DNA of 64,000 bases from Parapedobacter sp. SGR-10 (GTDB lineage: Bacteria; Bacteroidota; Bacteroidia; Sphingobacteriales; Sphingobacteriaceae). This document shows positions 15,264 through 24,920 of this stretch, in pieces; position 1 is the first letter of the stretch; every line of letters starts with the position of its first letter. Under the pieces are notes generated by a model. The model was not told the origin of the DNA. It did no database searches and worked only from the letters and a program-made list of their open reading frames with translations. The DNA is taken from the NCBI RefSeq assembly GCF_011030405.1, contig NZ_JAAJTJ010000002.1, positions 124,001 through 188,000 on the forward strand. Direction: 5' to 3'. Position numbers and translations under genes: made by a program.

Positions 15264-15284
15264 GCAGAATGTAAAATATATAAT

Positions 15285-15323
15285 AGAAGAAGCCGTCTCA
15301 TTAATTTTGGGACGGCTTCTTCT
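15285..15323 (+). terminator. Rho-independent terminator after pdhB
   Basis: A 13-base arm AGAAGAAGCCGTC (15285-15297) pairs exactly with 15311-15323 around a 13-base loop, followed by atttatt. It lies between the converging pdhB and gcvH and may serve both. Confidence 0.85.
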
Positions 15324-15358
15324 ATTTATTATGGTATACTTTGCTCGATTACTTTTTA

Positions 15359-15739
15359 TCAAGCATTGATTTCTGATTTATATTCCTCAGCAGACAATAG
15401 ACCGTTGACGTCAGCAGGATCGGCCAGTTTCACACGGATAATCCACCCTTCGCCATAAGGATCTGAATTGACCAGCTCCGGAGAAGCATCGATAGCATCA
15501 TTTATGGACAATACAGTAGCTGCTACAGGCATAAACAGATCAGAAACTGTCTTGACAGCTTCGATCGTACCAAAAACCTCGTTGGCAGGAACATCCTCCC
15601 CTACGGTATTGATGTCAACAAATACGATATCGCCCAATTCACGTTGAGCAAAGTCTGTGATTCCGATAACGGCTTCATCGCCCTCTACACGAATCCACTC
15701 GTGATCCTTTGTGTATTTTAATTCTGCTGGGAAATTCAT
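15359..15739 (-). CDS. gcvH: Glycine cleavage system H protein
   Basis: This 126-aa protein reads [20 protein letters not shown] at the start, [18 protein letters not shown], the lipoyl site [12 protein letters not shown] with Lys63, and the closing [11 protein letters not shown]. The lipoylated H protein shuttles the aminomethyl group between the P, T and L proteins of the glycine cleavage complex. The frame is open far upstream, but the family start is clearly the ATG at 15739. It is divergent from anmK, with 72 bases between the two starts. Confidence 0.95.
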   Translation of the reverse strand: MNFPAELKYTKDHEWIRVEGDEAVIGITDFAQRELGDIVFVDINTVGEDVPANEVFGTIEAVKTVSDLFMPVAATVLSINDAIDASPELVNSDPYGEGWIIRVKLADPADVNGLLSAEEYKSEINA

Positions 15740-15811
15740 TTTATCTTTATTTTTTCTCAAAAATAGGATTATCCATTGATATTCCAAAAGTAATATCCTT
15801 AATTTTATGGT

Positions 15812-17008
15812 ATGAACACGCAGATCCATAGACTTTATGAAATTGGTAAAAAAGACAATCGACTGATTCTCGGCTTGATGTCGGGGACATCCCTGGATGG
15901 ATTGGACATAGCCTTGTGCCGTATTCACGGCAGTGGTAGGTCTATCAAACTGGATCTGCTGCACTTCGTGACAAAGCCTTACGATGATGCATTTAGAACG
16001 AGGGTAAGGGAAGTATTTGCCAAACGGCATATTGATCAACAGATTTTGTGTGGATTGCATGCTTATATAGGAAAGGTGCATGCTGAACTCGTCAACGTTA
16101 CATTAGCCGAATGGGCTATCCAATCGCAAGATATTGATCTGATCGCCAGCCATGGGCAGACCGTGTACCATGCCCCTCAGTCCCTGACCCAGGATAGGAG
16201 CCTGCCCAATAGCACATTGCAAATAGGGGATGCAGATCATATTGCTGTGGGGACAGGTATCATTACGGTGTCGGATTTCAGGCAAAAACAGATTGCCGCA
16301 GGAGGAGAGGGAGCTCCCTTGGCAGCATATGGCGACCATCTGCTCTATACCGATAGCCGGGAAACCCGGATTTTGCTAAATATCGGTGGCATATCCAATT
16401 TTACCCTTCTACCCAAACAGGGGAGCACGCGACAGGCGTTTGCCACCGATATTGGGCCGGGCAACACCTTGATGAATCAATATATGTTCAAGTATTTGGG
16501 AAAAGAAATGGATGAAGACGGCAAAGTCGCCGCTTCCGGAAGCATACAGCAAGATCTGCTGGATCTTCTTCTGGAAGAAGAATTTTTGAAACTGGCCTTT
16601 CCGAAGACAACCGGACCGGAACTTTTTAACCTCAGCTACCTGTCCCGAAAAGCCGGAGATACCTATAAAAAGAGAGCCCATGAAGATGTCATGGCTACGC
16701 TCAATGCTTTTTCTGCACGAACCATTGTTGATGGTATCAGACAAGTGGCTAAGGACGTGGACGATACAACGGTGTATATCAGCGGTGGAGGGCTCCAGAA
16801 CCGTACACTGATCGATAATATCAAAAAAGAGCTGCCTCCGCATGTTCGTACGGACAGTATGGCTTCGCTGGGTATGGATCCCGATGCCAAGGAGGCCTGT
16901 CTATTTGCCCTGCTGGCCAATGAAACTGTCGCCGGAGAACCTTCCCATGTGAGCAACATCAAAGATTCTCCAGCGGTATGTATGGGTAAGATCAGTTTTC
17001 CCCAATAA
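15812..17008 (+). CDS. anmK: Anhydro-N-acetylmuramic acid kinase
   Basis: This 398-aa protein has the AnmK signature [19 protein letters not shown] at the start, [26 protein letters not shown], the ATP-binding [14 protein letters not shown] and [13 protein letters not shown], and [13 protein letters not shown] near the end. The enzyme opens the anhydro ring of cell-wall-derived anhydro-MurNAc and phosphorylates it to MurNAc-6-P for murein recycling. The usual partner murQ is not adjacent. It is divergent from gcvH and ends five bases from the converging phosphoesterase gene. Confidence 0.95.
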   Translation: MNTQIHRLYEIGKKDNRLILGLMSGTSLDGLDIALCRIHGSGRSIKLDLLHFVTKPYDDAFRTRVREVFAKRHIDQQILCGLHAYIGKVHAELVNVTLAEWAIQSQDIDLIASHGQTVYHAPQSLTQDRSLPNSTLQIGDADHIAVGTGIITVSDFRQKQIAAGGEGAPLAAYGDHLLYTDSRETRILLNIGGISNFTLLPKQGSTRQAFATDIGPGNTLMNQYMFKYLGKEMDEDGKVAASGSIQQDLLDLLLEEEFLKLAFPKTTGPELFNLSYLSRKAGDTYKKRAHEDVMATLNAFSARTIVDGIRQVAKDVDDTTVYISGGGLQNRTLIDNIKKELPPHVRTDSMASLGMDPDAKEACLFALLANETVAGEPSHVSNIKDSPAVCMGKISFPQ

Positions 17009-17013
17009 GGGGT

Positions 17014-18573
17014 TTAATCTTGTCTACTTTCGATACGATACGTCGCTGTACTATAAAATTTTCGGCCAAACATATCGTTGACACGGAACTCCATCGTATG
17101 CTCGCCGACAGGAAGATCACTTGGTACAGGGGCTTTCCATATATGTGAGCTTAGATTGGGATCTCCGGGACGCTCACCTTTTGGCATTGGATCTGCCGTA
17201 TCCCATTTCATGACAGATAGTAAATGATGGGGGTCCTGGATCTCTGTTTTTTTCATTTTTTGCCATTTCCCTTCGCCTACACGGTAGTAGACTGTATCCT
17301 TCTCGCCTCCTAAGAAATAGTTGACATAGACACTGGTCTTGGGTTTCTTTTTCTTTTGCACCACCTTGGGCAAAAATACATTCATCTTGAAATCGGAGGG
17401 TTTGCCGCTGACATAGTAGTCTACTTCATATTGGTTGCCTTTGAAGGTCGCTACGGCCCATCCTTTCAGCGTGCCATCGGCCATGGTGGCTGCGGGTACA
17501 CCCAATTCATTGAATTCTCCCGAATACCAATTGCCGCTCGTCGTACCCACATTGTAGTGGTGATGAGGTATGCTTTGTTGCCAACCCTGCTCCTGGCCGA
17601 TAAACACTTGTTTTTGTATATGTGTGTGGGCAGACATGGAGAACGTATTTGGAAAATCTTTCAGAATCGAAAATAACCTTTGGCTGTCTTCTTTCCGCAT
17701 GCTCAGCAAAGGGATGTGTGTGTTGATGACGATCAGACGGTCTTTGGGAACATACTTCAACGTGTTCTCCACAAAATCCAATTGGTCCTTGCGCAGTCCG
17801 CCTATATAGGGTTTTTTTGCACCTTTTCCCTGGTAGAGGATATTGTCCAACACGATAAAATGTACTTTACCGTGATTGAAAGCATAGTTGTTTGGTCCAA
17901 AGTGTGCCTCAAAACTCTCATCGGACAAGGTGTCGCTCGTGACATCAAAATTCATGTCATGGTTGCCCATGACCTGGTACCAAGGAATGCCAACTTGCTT
18001 GATGGCCTGGATATAAGGCTTGAATAAATTGGGTTTGTTGCCGACCAGATCGCCTAAGCTGATGCCAAATTCATATTGGGTACTGTTTTTCAATAAGGCT
18101 ATCACACCATTCTCGAAATATTCGACTTCTTTTTGGTTGTAGACCTGTGGATCGCCAAAGACCAAAATCTGAAATTCGTCCTTCTCTACAACAGGTATAA
18201 GTCCAAAGTCTATGGACTTGGGTAGAGATCCTGTAGCTTCTACCCCTTTGAACTTCAATTTGGGAGAGCCGTTTGGTTTATGAATATAATAATACCGAGG
18301 TAGATTGTCCTCATCTACCGAAACTTGGTAGCCGGCTGGTTTGATGACAAAGAGGATATTGTCCTCGCCGACGGGCAATATATATTCGCCTTTGCTATTT
18401 GTCAATACAACATCCACACCATTGGACACCGCTACGTCGGACAAGATCTTCTCTCCTTTATCCTTTTTGCCATTTCGGTTGATATCTTCAAAAACAATTC
18501 CTTTGGCGGTTTGTGCATGTACAACTTGCGTGCAGAGGTTAATAATAAGGCATAGCCAAAAAAGTTTTTTCAT
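17014..18573 (-). CDS. Exported calcineurin-like phosphoesterase
   Basis: This 519-aa protein has a signal peptide (MKKLFWLCLIINLCTQVVHAQ), an N-terminal MetallophosN-type beta domain (about 22-110; GIVFEDINRNGKKDKGEKIL), a central metallophosphoesterase domain with LVFGDPQVYN, GISLGDLVGN, VMGNHDMNFD and SAHTHIQKQ, and a C-terminal MetallophosC beta domain (about 400-515). All the metal-binding motifs are intact. Such periplasmic or surface enzymes in Bacteroidota hydrolyse phosphoesters of sugars or nucleotides; the substrate is unknown. It appears monocistronic. Confidence 0.92.
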   Translation of the reverse strand: MKKLFWLCLIINLCTQVVHAQTAKGIVFEDINRNGKKDKGEKILSDVAVSNGVDVVLTNSKGEYILPVGEDNILFVIKPAGYQVSVDEDNLPRYYYIHKPNGSPKLKFKGVEATGSLPKSIDFGLIPVVEKDEFQILVFGDPQVYNQKEVEYFENGVIALLKNSTQYEFGISLGDLVGNKPNLFKPYIQAIKQVGIPWYQVMGNHDMNFDVTSDTLSDESFEAHFGPNNYAFNHGKVHFIVLDNILYQGKGAKKPYIGGLRKDQLDFVENTLKYVPKDRLIVINTHIPLLSMRKEDSQRLFSILKDFPNTFSMSAHTHIQKQVFIGQEQGWQQSIPHHHYNVGTTSGNWYSGEFNELGVPAATMADGTLKGWAVATFKGNQYEVDYYVSGKPSDFKMNVFLPKVVQKKKKPKTSVYVNYFLGGEKDTVYYRVGEGKWQKMKKTEIQDPHHLLSVMKWDTADPMPKGERPGDPNLSSHIWKAPVPSDLPVGEHTMEFRVNDMFGRKFYSTATYRIESRQD

Positions 18574-18617
18574 ATAGAGTTTTTATTAAGATAATTATAT
18601 ACTGTTATAAATAAAAC

Positions 18618-18753
18618 CGTCATTTCGACCAAAGGGAGAAATCTATGGATGAATTTGAATTAATTGTCAATAAGTTGAAAAACTGCTTAACCATAGATTT
18701 ATCTACGATGAGCTCGTTTCACTCGGTTCTCGTCGTACCTCCTCGAAATGACG
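18618..18753. repeat. 136-bp nested inverted repeat (GTCATTTCGAC type)
   Basis: The outer arms CGTCATTTCGA (18618-18628) and TCGAAATGACG (18743-18753) and the inner arms AAATCTATGG (18639-18648) and CCATAGATTT (18691-18700) are exact complements. The element is flanked on both sides by ATAAAA, six bases that could be a target duplication or chance. Related words occur at 5630, 14109 and 55581. It fills the spacer upstream of the phosphoesterase gene. Confidence 0.7.
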
Positions 18754-18789
18754 ATAAAATGCGGCTATGAAAACATATAACTACTCTCA

Positions 18790-19455
18790 TTAATTGTCAA
18801 TAGCTTCGTGTAAAAACTTTTTAAAAGGGTAGATCCGCTCACAAATTGTCAAGACTTCTTTCAAAGCATTCTTGGAGGTCAACAGCTTGTCGGACAGCAT
18901 CTGATGGATAATAAAACTTTTGAGCTTGAGCAGTTCGATATTGGGATCGTCGGCCGTGTATCCACTTGGAGGTCTGGACAACTTGTCCTCTTCCGATAGG
19001 TCGACCTCTGTCCATTGGCCGTCTGTCAATGCCTGCCGGAGTGCCTCGCCATTGTAATCTATTTCTTGACGGATGGCATCCAAATGCTCTTTTTTGGGGC
19101 GCCAATAGCCACAGGCGATGAATGACTTGTTGTCTGGTTCGATGTGTATGTAATATTCCGGGCCTTCCAATTTACGGCCGTCGATAGAAATGCCTGCCGC
19201 CATCCAACTCTTGTAGGGAGATTTGTCCTTGGAAAACCGTACATCGCGATAGATCCTGAACATACATTTTGCAGCATTGATATCCAGATTGATGTGTGGG
19301 TCAAATTCGGTCAAACCCTTTATCATCTCGGTGATGAAGTGTTTGACATCGTCCTGTGCGTGCGTATAGTGAGATTTGTGTTCCTGAAACCAATCCCGAT
19401 TATTGTTTTGACGCAAGTTCTTTAAAAAATCGAATGTAGATGTCTGGATTTGCAT
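18790..19455 (-). CDS. DUF2461 domain protein
   Basis: This 221-aa protein matches DUF2461 over its length: TFDFLKNLRQNNNRDWFQEH, KCMFRIYRDVRFSKDKSPYK, MAAGISIDGRKLEGPEYYIH and GYWRPKKEHLDAIRQEID. The family is cytoplasmic and of unknown function, widespread in bacteria. ATG 19455 is chosen because the family begins here; an in-frame extension to 19515 overlaps cdsA. With the chosen start the gene begins five bases from the cdsA stop, on the same strand, so the two are likely co-transcribed. Confidence 0.93.
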   Translation of the reverse strand: MQIQTSTFDFLKNLRQNNNRDWFQEHKSHYTHAQDDVKHFITEMIKGLTEFDPHINLDINAAKCMFRIYRDVRFSKDKSPYKSWMAAGISIDGRKLEGPEYYIHIEPDNKSFIACGYWRPKKEHLDAIRQEIDYNGEALRQALTDGQWTEVDLSEEDKLSRPPSGYTADDPNIELLKLKSFIIHQMLSDKLLTSKNALKEVLTICERIYPFKKFLHEAIDN

Positions 19456-19459
19456 AATG

Positions 19460-20257
19460 TCAACAAACAAGTAAATATACGAAAACCAACGGAGCTGCAA
19501 GCAACAATCCGTCAAAACGATCCATCAGTCCTCCATGTCCGGGTAACAGTCTGCCCGAGTCCTTGACCCCCAAGCTCCGCTTGAGCATAGACTCGACCAA
19601 GTCACCCAATGTGCCAAACACGCCTATGATCAAAGCTATACAGGCCCATTGCCATTTGGACAAGGAGCCAAAATATTGGGCAAGATTGATAGCTATGAGC
19701 AGAGCCAACAATACACCGCCAATGAATCCTTCCCAGGTTTTGTTGGGCGAAATGCGTTCAAAAAGCTTGTGCTTGCCAAAGCTCTTTCCGGCTAAATACG
19801 CGCCTGTATCGTTGGACCATAGTATAATCAAAAAACCTAAGGGAATGTAAGGGTTGAATACGCCTTGTATAAAGCCTAAAGAAACAAAGAACAAGAAAGG
19901 AAGAAAAGCATACCCTAGTCCCAGCACGGTATAGGCGATGTCGTCGAAAGGCTTTTCTCTTTTTTGAAACAACGACGTAATCAAGATCAATGAAAACATC
20001 GGCACGATCAGCCATACTTTGGCGAAAGGAATCCAACCTATACAGTGCAGCCCTATCAATATAGCCAACAAAATTGCCGTCAATACCCCTAGGTACACAT
20101 TGGGCCTAACATTCTCCTTGGCAAATAGGGTATAGAACTCATACAGACACCCAATCCCGATCAAGGAAAAAAACACCACAAATACTTCCTGCCCCAATAA
20201 TGTAGCTCCTACTAGCGCAAGTACAAAGAAAAAACCTGTTATTGCTCTTTGAAGCAT
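19460..20257 (-). CDS. cdsA: Phosphatidate cytidylyltransferase (CDP-diglyceride synthase)
   Basis: This 265-aa membrane protein has about eight hydrophobic segments and the C-terminal CDP-diglyceride synthase signature GDLVESMLKRSLGVKDSGRL followed by LPGHGGLMDRFDGL. Earlier it has LWSNDTGAYLAGKSFGKHKL and SPNKTWEGFIGG. It makes CDP-diacylglycerol from phosphatidate and CTP in the inner membrane, the precursor of all phospholipids. It is in a minus-strand run with DUF2007 (one base before) and DUF2461. Confidence 0.97.
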   Translation of the reverse strand: MLQRAITGFFFVLALVGATLLGQEVFVVFFSLIGIGCLYEFYTLFAKENVRPNVYLGVLTAILLAILIGLHCIGWIPFAKVWLIVPMFSLILITSLFQKREKPFDDIAYTVLGLGYAFLPFLFFVSLGFIQGVFNPYIPLGFLIILWSNDTGAYLAGKSFGKHKLFERISPNKTWEGFIGGVLLALLIAINLAQYFGSLSKWQWACIALIIGVFGTLGDLVESMLKRSLGVKDSGRLLPGHGGLMDRFDGLLLAAPLVFVYLLVC

Positions 20258-20258
20258 A

Positions 20259-20471
20259 TTATTCTTCCTCCGTGTTAGACTGTGTTAAAATGTCGAGGGC
20301 CTGCTCCTGTACCTCCTTGGCCACATATAGTTCGATACGCCCAAACTTCAAAGATGAATCCTGTTTGTTCAAGACGACCGCAGGAATGTCGTTTGTTTCC
20401 AATAGCTGTTTGTCCATTTCGGCAGCCAGTATATTACCGTATGTCCGTATCTTTATCCAATCTTGCTCCAT
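20259..20471 (-). CDS. DUF2007 family protein
   Basis: This 70-aa protein fits DUF2007 (putative signal-transducing domain): WIKIRTYGNILAAEMDKQLL, then NDIPAVVLNKQDSS, and IELYVAKEVQEQALDIL. The fold resembles PII/ACT-like small domains; no function is established. Its first 38 bases overlap the 3' end of the CPBP protease gene, which suggests translational coupling in the CPBP-DUF2007-cdsA-DUF2461 run. Confidence 0.9.
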   Translation of the reverse strand: MEQDWIKIRTYGNILAAEMDKQLLETNDIPAVVLNKQDSSLKFGRIELYVAKEVQEQALDILTQSNTEEE

Positions 20472-21384
20472 GTATTGTTGCTTTCTTGTGTGTGTACCTG
20501 TAGAACCAATATCCTATCAACCCAGTTAAAATCAGACTACCAATATACACAAATATTGAGTAGTTCTCCTGACTTTGTAAATCTTCGTACGCCTTTCCGT
20601 TTTTCGTGTAGATGAATGCCAGGATAGTGACCATCGCATTGTTTACAAAATGGGCAAAAACAGGTATCCATATATTCTTTGTCCAAACCAGCATGTACCC
20701 GAAAAATGCACCTAGCAACATCCGAGGGAAGAAACCGTAGAATTGCAGATGTATAGCACTAAACACGATGGCTACTATCCAAACGGTAAGATGGCTGTTG
20801 TTGAATAATCGGTTTAGAATATGGAAGAGCGTACCCCGAAAATAGAATTCCTCAGCAATAGCCGGCAACAGGGCCAAGAGGACTATATTGAGCAGTAAGA
20901 GTGGGATACTATCGACCATAATGACTCTCTCGAACAGCACCTTCATGCTTTCTTCCTTGTCATGCATCCATTGTTCTACATCACGTAGAGCTTCGGGCAA
21001 GGACATTTGTGCATTCCACTCGCTGACGAGGTGCATGAGTGGACTGAACGCGAAGAGGAATACAAAGGTGATAAGCCATATCTGCTCTCCCTTAGATTGT
21101 CGCGGGAAATATATTTGATACCGCTCTATACGTTGTAAGACCAAAGGTGGAATAAGAAAAGTACCTACCGTGCCTGCCATCAGCAGAAGATATAGGATGA
21201 AAGGTTTGTGTATGTAGGAATTGACCGATTTGCCTTGTTTCATCAGATCTTCCATTCCACCATTCCAGATAAAATCTATGGCCACGACCAAAAACTGCAG
21301 GACAAATGTGCTCACCAATGTAAGTGCCAGCAGGTAAACAAGTGATGTCCAAGAGGTATGGATGTGGCCGGTATGTTGATTCAT
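20434..21384 (-). CDS. CPBP family intramembrane metalloprotease
   Basis: This 316-aa membrane protein has about eight membrane segments and the CPBP (Abi) motifs in order: AIAEEFYFRGTLFHIL with the EExxxR signature, IVFSAIHLQFYGFFPRML with FxxxH, and VFAHFVNNAMV with HxxxN. Family members include CAAX prenyl proteases and bacteriocin-immunity proteins; in Bacteroidota the substrate is generally unknown. It is the first gene of a four-gene minus-strand run leading to cdsA. Confidence 0.93.
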   Translation of the reverse strand: MNQHTGHIHTSWTSLVYLLALTLVSTFVLQFLVVAIDFIWNGGMEDLMKQGKSVNSYIHKPFILYLLLMAGTVGTFLIPPLVLQRIERYQIYFPRQSKGEQIWLITFVFLFAFSPLMHLVSEWNAQMSLPEALRDVEQWMHDKEESMKVLFERVIMVDSIPLLLLNIVLLALLPAIAEEFYFRGTLFHILNRLFNNSHLTVWIVAIVFSAIHLQFYGFFPRMLLGAFFGYMLVWTKNIWIPVFAHFVNNAMVTILAFIYTKNGKAYEDLQSQENYSIFVYIGSLILTGLIGYWFYRYTHKKATIHGARLDKDTDIR

Positions 21385-21401
21385 GTCCTAAAGATAGCGA
21401 T

Positions 21402-21436
21402 AACTCTCCAAGAGTTTTCAAAACCTTTGGAGAGTT
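21402..21436. terminator. Hairpin with T-run between tricorn-like gene and CPBP gene
   Basis: AACTCTCCAA (21402-21411) pairs exactly with TTGGAGAGTT (21427-21436), and TTTTTT closes the plus-strand side. The T-run lies on the plus strand, whereas both flanking genes are on the minus strand. It would therefore stop plus-strand transcripts best, and on the minus strand it may act only weakly. Confidence 0.5.
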
Positions 21437-21441
21437 TTTTG

Positions 21442-24400
21442 TCAATTGACCCGTATCGGATCCCCCGGTTTCTGAATGCTCTTGTATGGATAGGTTTTCA
21501 TCTCTTCCAATAGAAGTTTTACTGTTCTTTCCAACTGTGGATCCTTACCTTCCAACAATTCTTTTGGTGTCTGCTCGACAAAGATGTCTGGTGCGACGCC
21601 CTCGTTTTCGATGATATAATTGCCATTCAGGTCAAACACACCAAAGTTTGGTGAGGTAATGCGGCCACCGTCCAATAACGGCGGATAACCGGAGATACCG
21701 ACCAGTATACCCATTGTCGTACGTCCCACAAGCTTACCCAATCCCTTGAAACGGAACATATACGGCATCATATCGCCACCGGAACCTGCATTTTCGTTGA
21801 TGATCATCGCTTTGGGGCCATATATACCGTTGCCGGGTGTGGTGAATGGCTTGCCATCACGGATACCCCATCCGGCGATCAGGTCACGGGATAGGAGGTC
21901 GATCACATAATCCGCAACAGAACCACCCCCATTGTTCCGCTCATCTAATAGGAGTGCTTTTTTGTCCATTTGAGAGAAATAGTACCTGTTGAAATTGGTA
22001 TAACCTTCTTGCCCTGTATTCGGCATATAGACGTAGGCAATCTGTCCGTTGCTCCATGTCTCAACTTTCCTGCGGTTGCTCTCTATCCAATCCATCCGGC
22101 GCAAATTGATTTCGTCCGAAAATGAAATAGGCTTGACGGTGACGGTGCGTGCTCCCTCAAACTTCGGTTTGGTATGTATATGCAGTGTGACCTGTCTACC
22201 TACTTTTTGCTCAAGCAATTTGTAGATATTCTGAAGTTTGGTCAGTTGTACGCCATCCACTCCGACAATGTAGCTTCCTTCCTTAATATTCAGCCCGGGT
22301 TCGGCCAAGGGAGCTTTGAACGAAGGGTTCCAGTCCAACCTCGAAAAGATCTTGGTGATCTTATAGCCCCCATCTTGTTCGACAAGGTCTGCGCCCAATG
22401 TACCTGTGTTGACAGATGGCGATGAGGGTTGATCTCCCGGATAGATATAGGCATGGCCTACGACCAGTTCGCCCATCATTTCATTGAGCAGATAACCCAG
22501 ATCCGAGCGGTGATTGACATAGGGTAAGTATTTTTCGTATTTGGCTTTGATAGCAACCCAATCAGCTCCATGCATATTCTCTACATAGAAAAATTCCTTT
22601 TGCATACTCCACACCTCGTGGAATACCTGTCTCCACTCTGCTGCCGGGTCTATTTCAAAGCTAAAGTTTTTGAAATCCAGCTTGCCGCTTTGGGGAGTAG
22701 GTTTTTGGCCGGCATTGACGATATAATAGTCTTTTCCACTACTGTACATCATTTTCTTACCATCTGCGCTGATCGCAAAGCCTCCTCTTGCATTTTCGAC
22801 GATAGTTCGGCTTTCCATTTTGTTGAGGTCGTATACTCCTATGGTGCTGCCACGCTGGAAGGTCAATACGTTTTCTGTCAAGCCGTTCAATCGATAATAT
22901 GCAGGAGGTAACGGTAGCGCTACAATGCGGTTGTTGATCTGCTCAAAGTCTACCGCTATTTTTTTGACCTCAGGTTTGATATTCTTTTTCTCTGATTCTT
23001 TGGCATCTGGTTTTTTCTTTTCAGTCTTCTTTTTATCTTTTTTGTCCTCTTGTTTTTCTTCTTTTTTATCTTCTGTCTTTTCCTCTTTCACCACTTCTTC
23101 GTCACTCTCGTTCTTAAAAGGCGAAGGTGTATTCTTGGACAGGATAAATGCATAGACACTGTAATTTGGACTGCGTTCGTAGGCGGACATGTGCAATCCG
23201 GAGTTGGTCAGCCCGGTATTGGTACTCGCTGTAAAAAATAAGTATTTGCCATCACGGCTGAACGTAGGTTGTGCCGTAGCACTCATGCCGTCTGTGATCT
23301 GATGTGTCTTTTTGGTCTCTAGGTTGTACATGAATATGGCTCGTACACCATTTTTTAGACTTTTGACATAGGCTATCCAATTTGAATCACTGGACCAGGA
23401 AGGTTCAAAATGGTTGCGGGTACGGCCTGTGATAGAGGACAATGTATCCGAATCGACCAACATTACATTCTTGGTTGTGATGTCTACGTAATAGAGATTG
23501 AGGTGCGCATCGTTGAAAAATAGCTTTTTGCTGTCTGGTGACCATACTGGATCGAAATAGAATGCCGTCGTCCCCAAAGAGATATAAGTCGGTTGGTCTA
23601 TCGCCTTTTGATCCCGAAGCACCAACTCATATTTTCCATTTTTATCCGATAGATAGGATATCCACTTGCCATTGGGCGACCAGGCAGGGAAACGTTCGTG
23701 ACTGCTTGCAGATACGGAGATATTGCGGGCGTCGCCCTTTTCCCGTGGAACAGAGATGATTTCTCCACGGCTTTCGAACAATGCCCGCTGTCCTGTAGGC
23801 GAAATATTAAAATTTCTGATGTCAGCAGAGGCTTGTACATAGCGAGGACGTTTGTATAGAGGATCCATATGGACGGTGATCTTTAAGCTATTGACCTGTC
23901 TGGTAGACAGATTGAGGATATGTATCCGACCATCGTATTCAAATACCAACTCATTGCCCGAACCTTGCAATGTACGTACATCATAATCTGCGTAGCTTGT
24001 CAACTTCTCGATATTTTTGGATTTAACATCGTAGCTGAAGATATTGACAGTCCGATCCCTATCGGACAGAAAGTACACTTTTTGTCCTAACCATATGGGC
24101 TTGACATCGTTGCACTGTTTGCCGGGAACGATCTCTATGTTTTTTGTCTTGGTGTCAAAAATCCATATTGAGGGCATGCCTCCTCCTCTGTACCGTTTGA
24201 ACGCGACACGATCGCGCTCTGTAGGATCTCCATTTTTGAGATAGGCCCAATAGCGTCCGTCTGGAGAAGGAGAACCTTGATAGGCTTCGGGCATAGACAG
24301 CGGTGTCGCTAGACCAGGGGTCAGTGTAGCCTTATACAGTCTGGAGCCCAATGAATATTGAAATTCCCTTGTTGTCGTAAAGTATACTTCATGGTTGTTC

Positions 24401-24753
24401 AGCCACCCTCTCACGATATCCGATGCCGGATGAAAGGTAATACGCTGGGGCTCGCCTCCTTGTACTGGAATAGTGTACACATCGGTGTTCCCGTCATAGT
24501 TGCCCGTAAAGGCAATCTGGGAGCCATCGGGCGAAAATATAGGATTGAGCTCTACTCCCGGATTGGAGGTCAGCCGTCTGGGATGCTGTCCATTCTTGTC
24601 AACAACCCAAATGTCTCCACCATATACAAAGGCTACATGGGATGGACTGATGCTGGGGTTTCGTAATAATAGCGTCTCTTCCTGGGTATACCCTTGAGTA
24701 ATACAGCCTAGGAGTAGGGCACAGCTTAAAAGGTTTGCTATCTTTTTGAACAT
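21442..24753 (-). CDS. Tricorn-like S41 family protease, exported
   Basis: This 1103-aa protein has a signal peptide (MFKKIANLLSCALLLGCITQ), then beta-propeller repeats of the WD40-like/TolB type (GVELNPIFSPDGSQIAF, SSHERFPAWSPNGKWISYL, and more, to about residue 530). A Lys/Glu-rich linker follows (about 545-598), then a second beta domain, a C1-type helical part (WRQVFHEVWSMQKEFFYV), a PDZ domain (about 810-890), and an S41 core with NENAGSGGDMMPYMF carrying the nucleophile near Ser991. The order matches tricorn protease, which trims peptides made by the proteasome in archaea; here the protein is secreted to the periplasm. The charged linker is an insertion between the propellers and is longer than I expect. 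Confidence 0.95.
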   Translation of the reverse strand: MFKKIANLLSCALLLGCITQGYTQEETLLLRNPSISPSHVAFVYGGDIWVVDKNGQHPRRLTSNPGVELNPIFSPDGSQIAFTGNYDGNTDVYTIPVQGGEPQRITFHPASDIVRGWLNNHEVYFTTTREFQYSLGSRLYKATLTPGLATPLSMPEAYQGSPSPDGRYWAYLKNGDPTERDRVAFKRYRGGGMPSIWIFDTKTKNIEIVPGKQCNDVKPIWLGQKVYFLSDRDRTVNIFSYDVKSKNIEKLTSYADYDVRTLQGSGNELVFEYDGRIHILNLSTRQVNSLKITVHMDPLYKRPRYVQASADIRNFNISPTGQRALFESRGEIISVPREKGDARNISVSASSHERFPAWSPNGKWISYLSDKNGKYELVLRDQKAIDQPTYISLGTTAFYFDPVWSPDSKKLFFNDAHLNLYYVDITTKNVMLVDSDTLSSITGRTRNHFEPSWSSDSNWIAYVKSLKNGVRAIFMYNLETKKTHQITDGMSATAQPTFSRDGKYLFFTASTNTGLTNSGLHMSAYERSPNYSVYAFILSKNTPSPFKNESDEEVVKEEKTEDKKEEKQEDKKDKKKTEKKKPDAKESEKKNIKPEVKKIAVDFEQINNRIVALPLPPAYYRLNGLTENVLTFQRGSTIGVYDLNKMESRTIVENARGGFAISADGKKMMYSSGKDYYIVNAGQKPTPQSGKLDFKNFSFEIDPAAEWRQVFHEVWSMQKEFFYVENMHGADWVAIKAKYEKYLPYVNHRSDLGYLLNEMMGELVVGHAYIYPGDQPSSPSVNTGTLGADLVEQDGGYKITKIFSRLDWNPSFKAPLAEPGLNIKEGSYIVGVDGVQLTKLQNIYKLLEQKVGRQVTLHIHTKPKFEGARTVTVKPISFSDEINLRRMDWIESNRRKVETWSNGQIAYVYMPNTGQEGYTNFNRYYFSQMDKKALLLDERNNGGGSVADYVIDLLSRDLIAGWGIRDGKPFTTPGNGIYGPKAMIINENAGSGGDMMPYMFRFKGLGKLVGRTTMGILVGISGYPPLLDGGRITSPNFGVFDLNGNYIIENEGVAPDIFVEQTPKELLEGKDPQLERTVKLLLEEMKTYPYKSIQKPGDPIRVN

Positions 24754-24920
24754 AAAAATATGCGATATGATGACTAAGGCCCAAAGATAGAAGTATCTGT
24801 ACGGATTGCATTTATTATATCCAACTTGTTGCAGAGTAGGAAATGTAAATAAATGTTAAAAAAATGACTTCCTTATTTTTTGGTACAAAACTTGGCCTAC
24901 TACCTAAAAAAGGAGGGGTT

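Noticed and set aside
15740..16081. 100-residue N-terminal extension of gcvH
   Set aside because: It overlaps the divergent anmK gene and has no similarity to H proteins; the family start at 15739 is clear.
22925..23155. Ser/Phe-rich ORF opposite the tricorn-like gene
   Set aside because: It is the complement of the Lys/Glu-rich linker codons; a shadow, not a gene.
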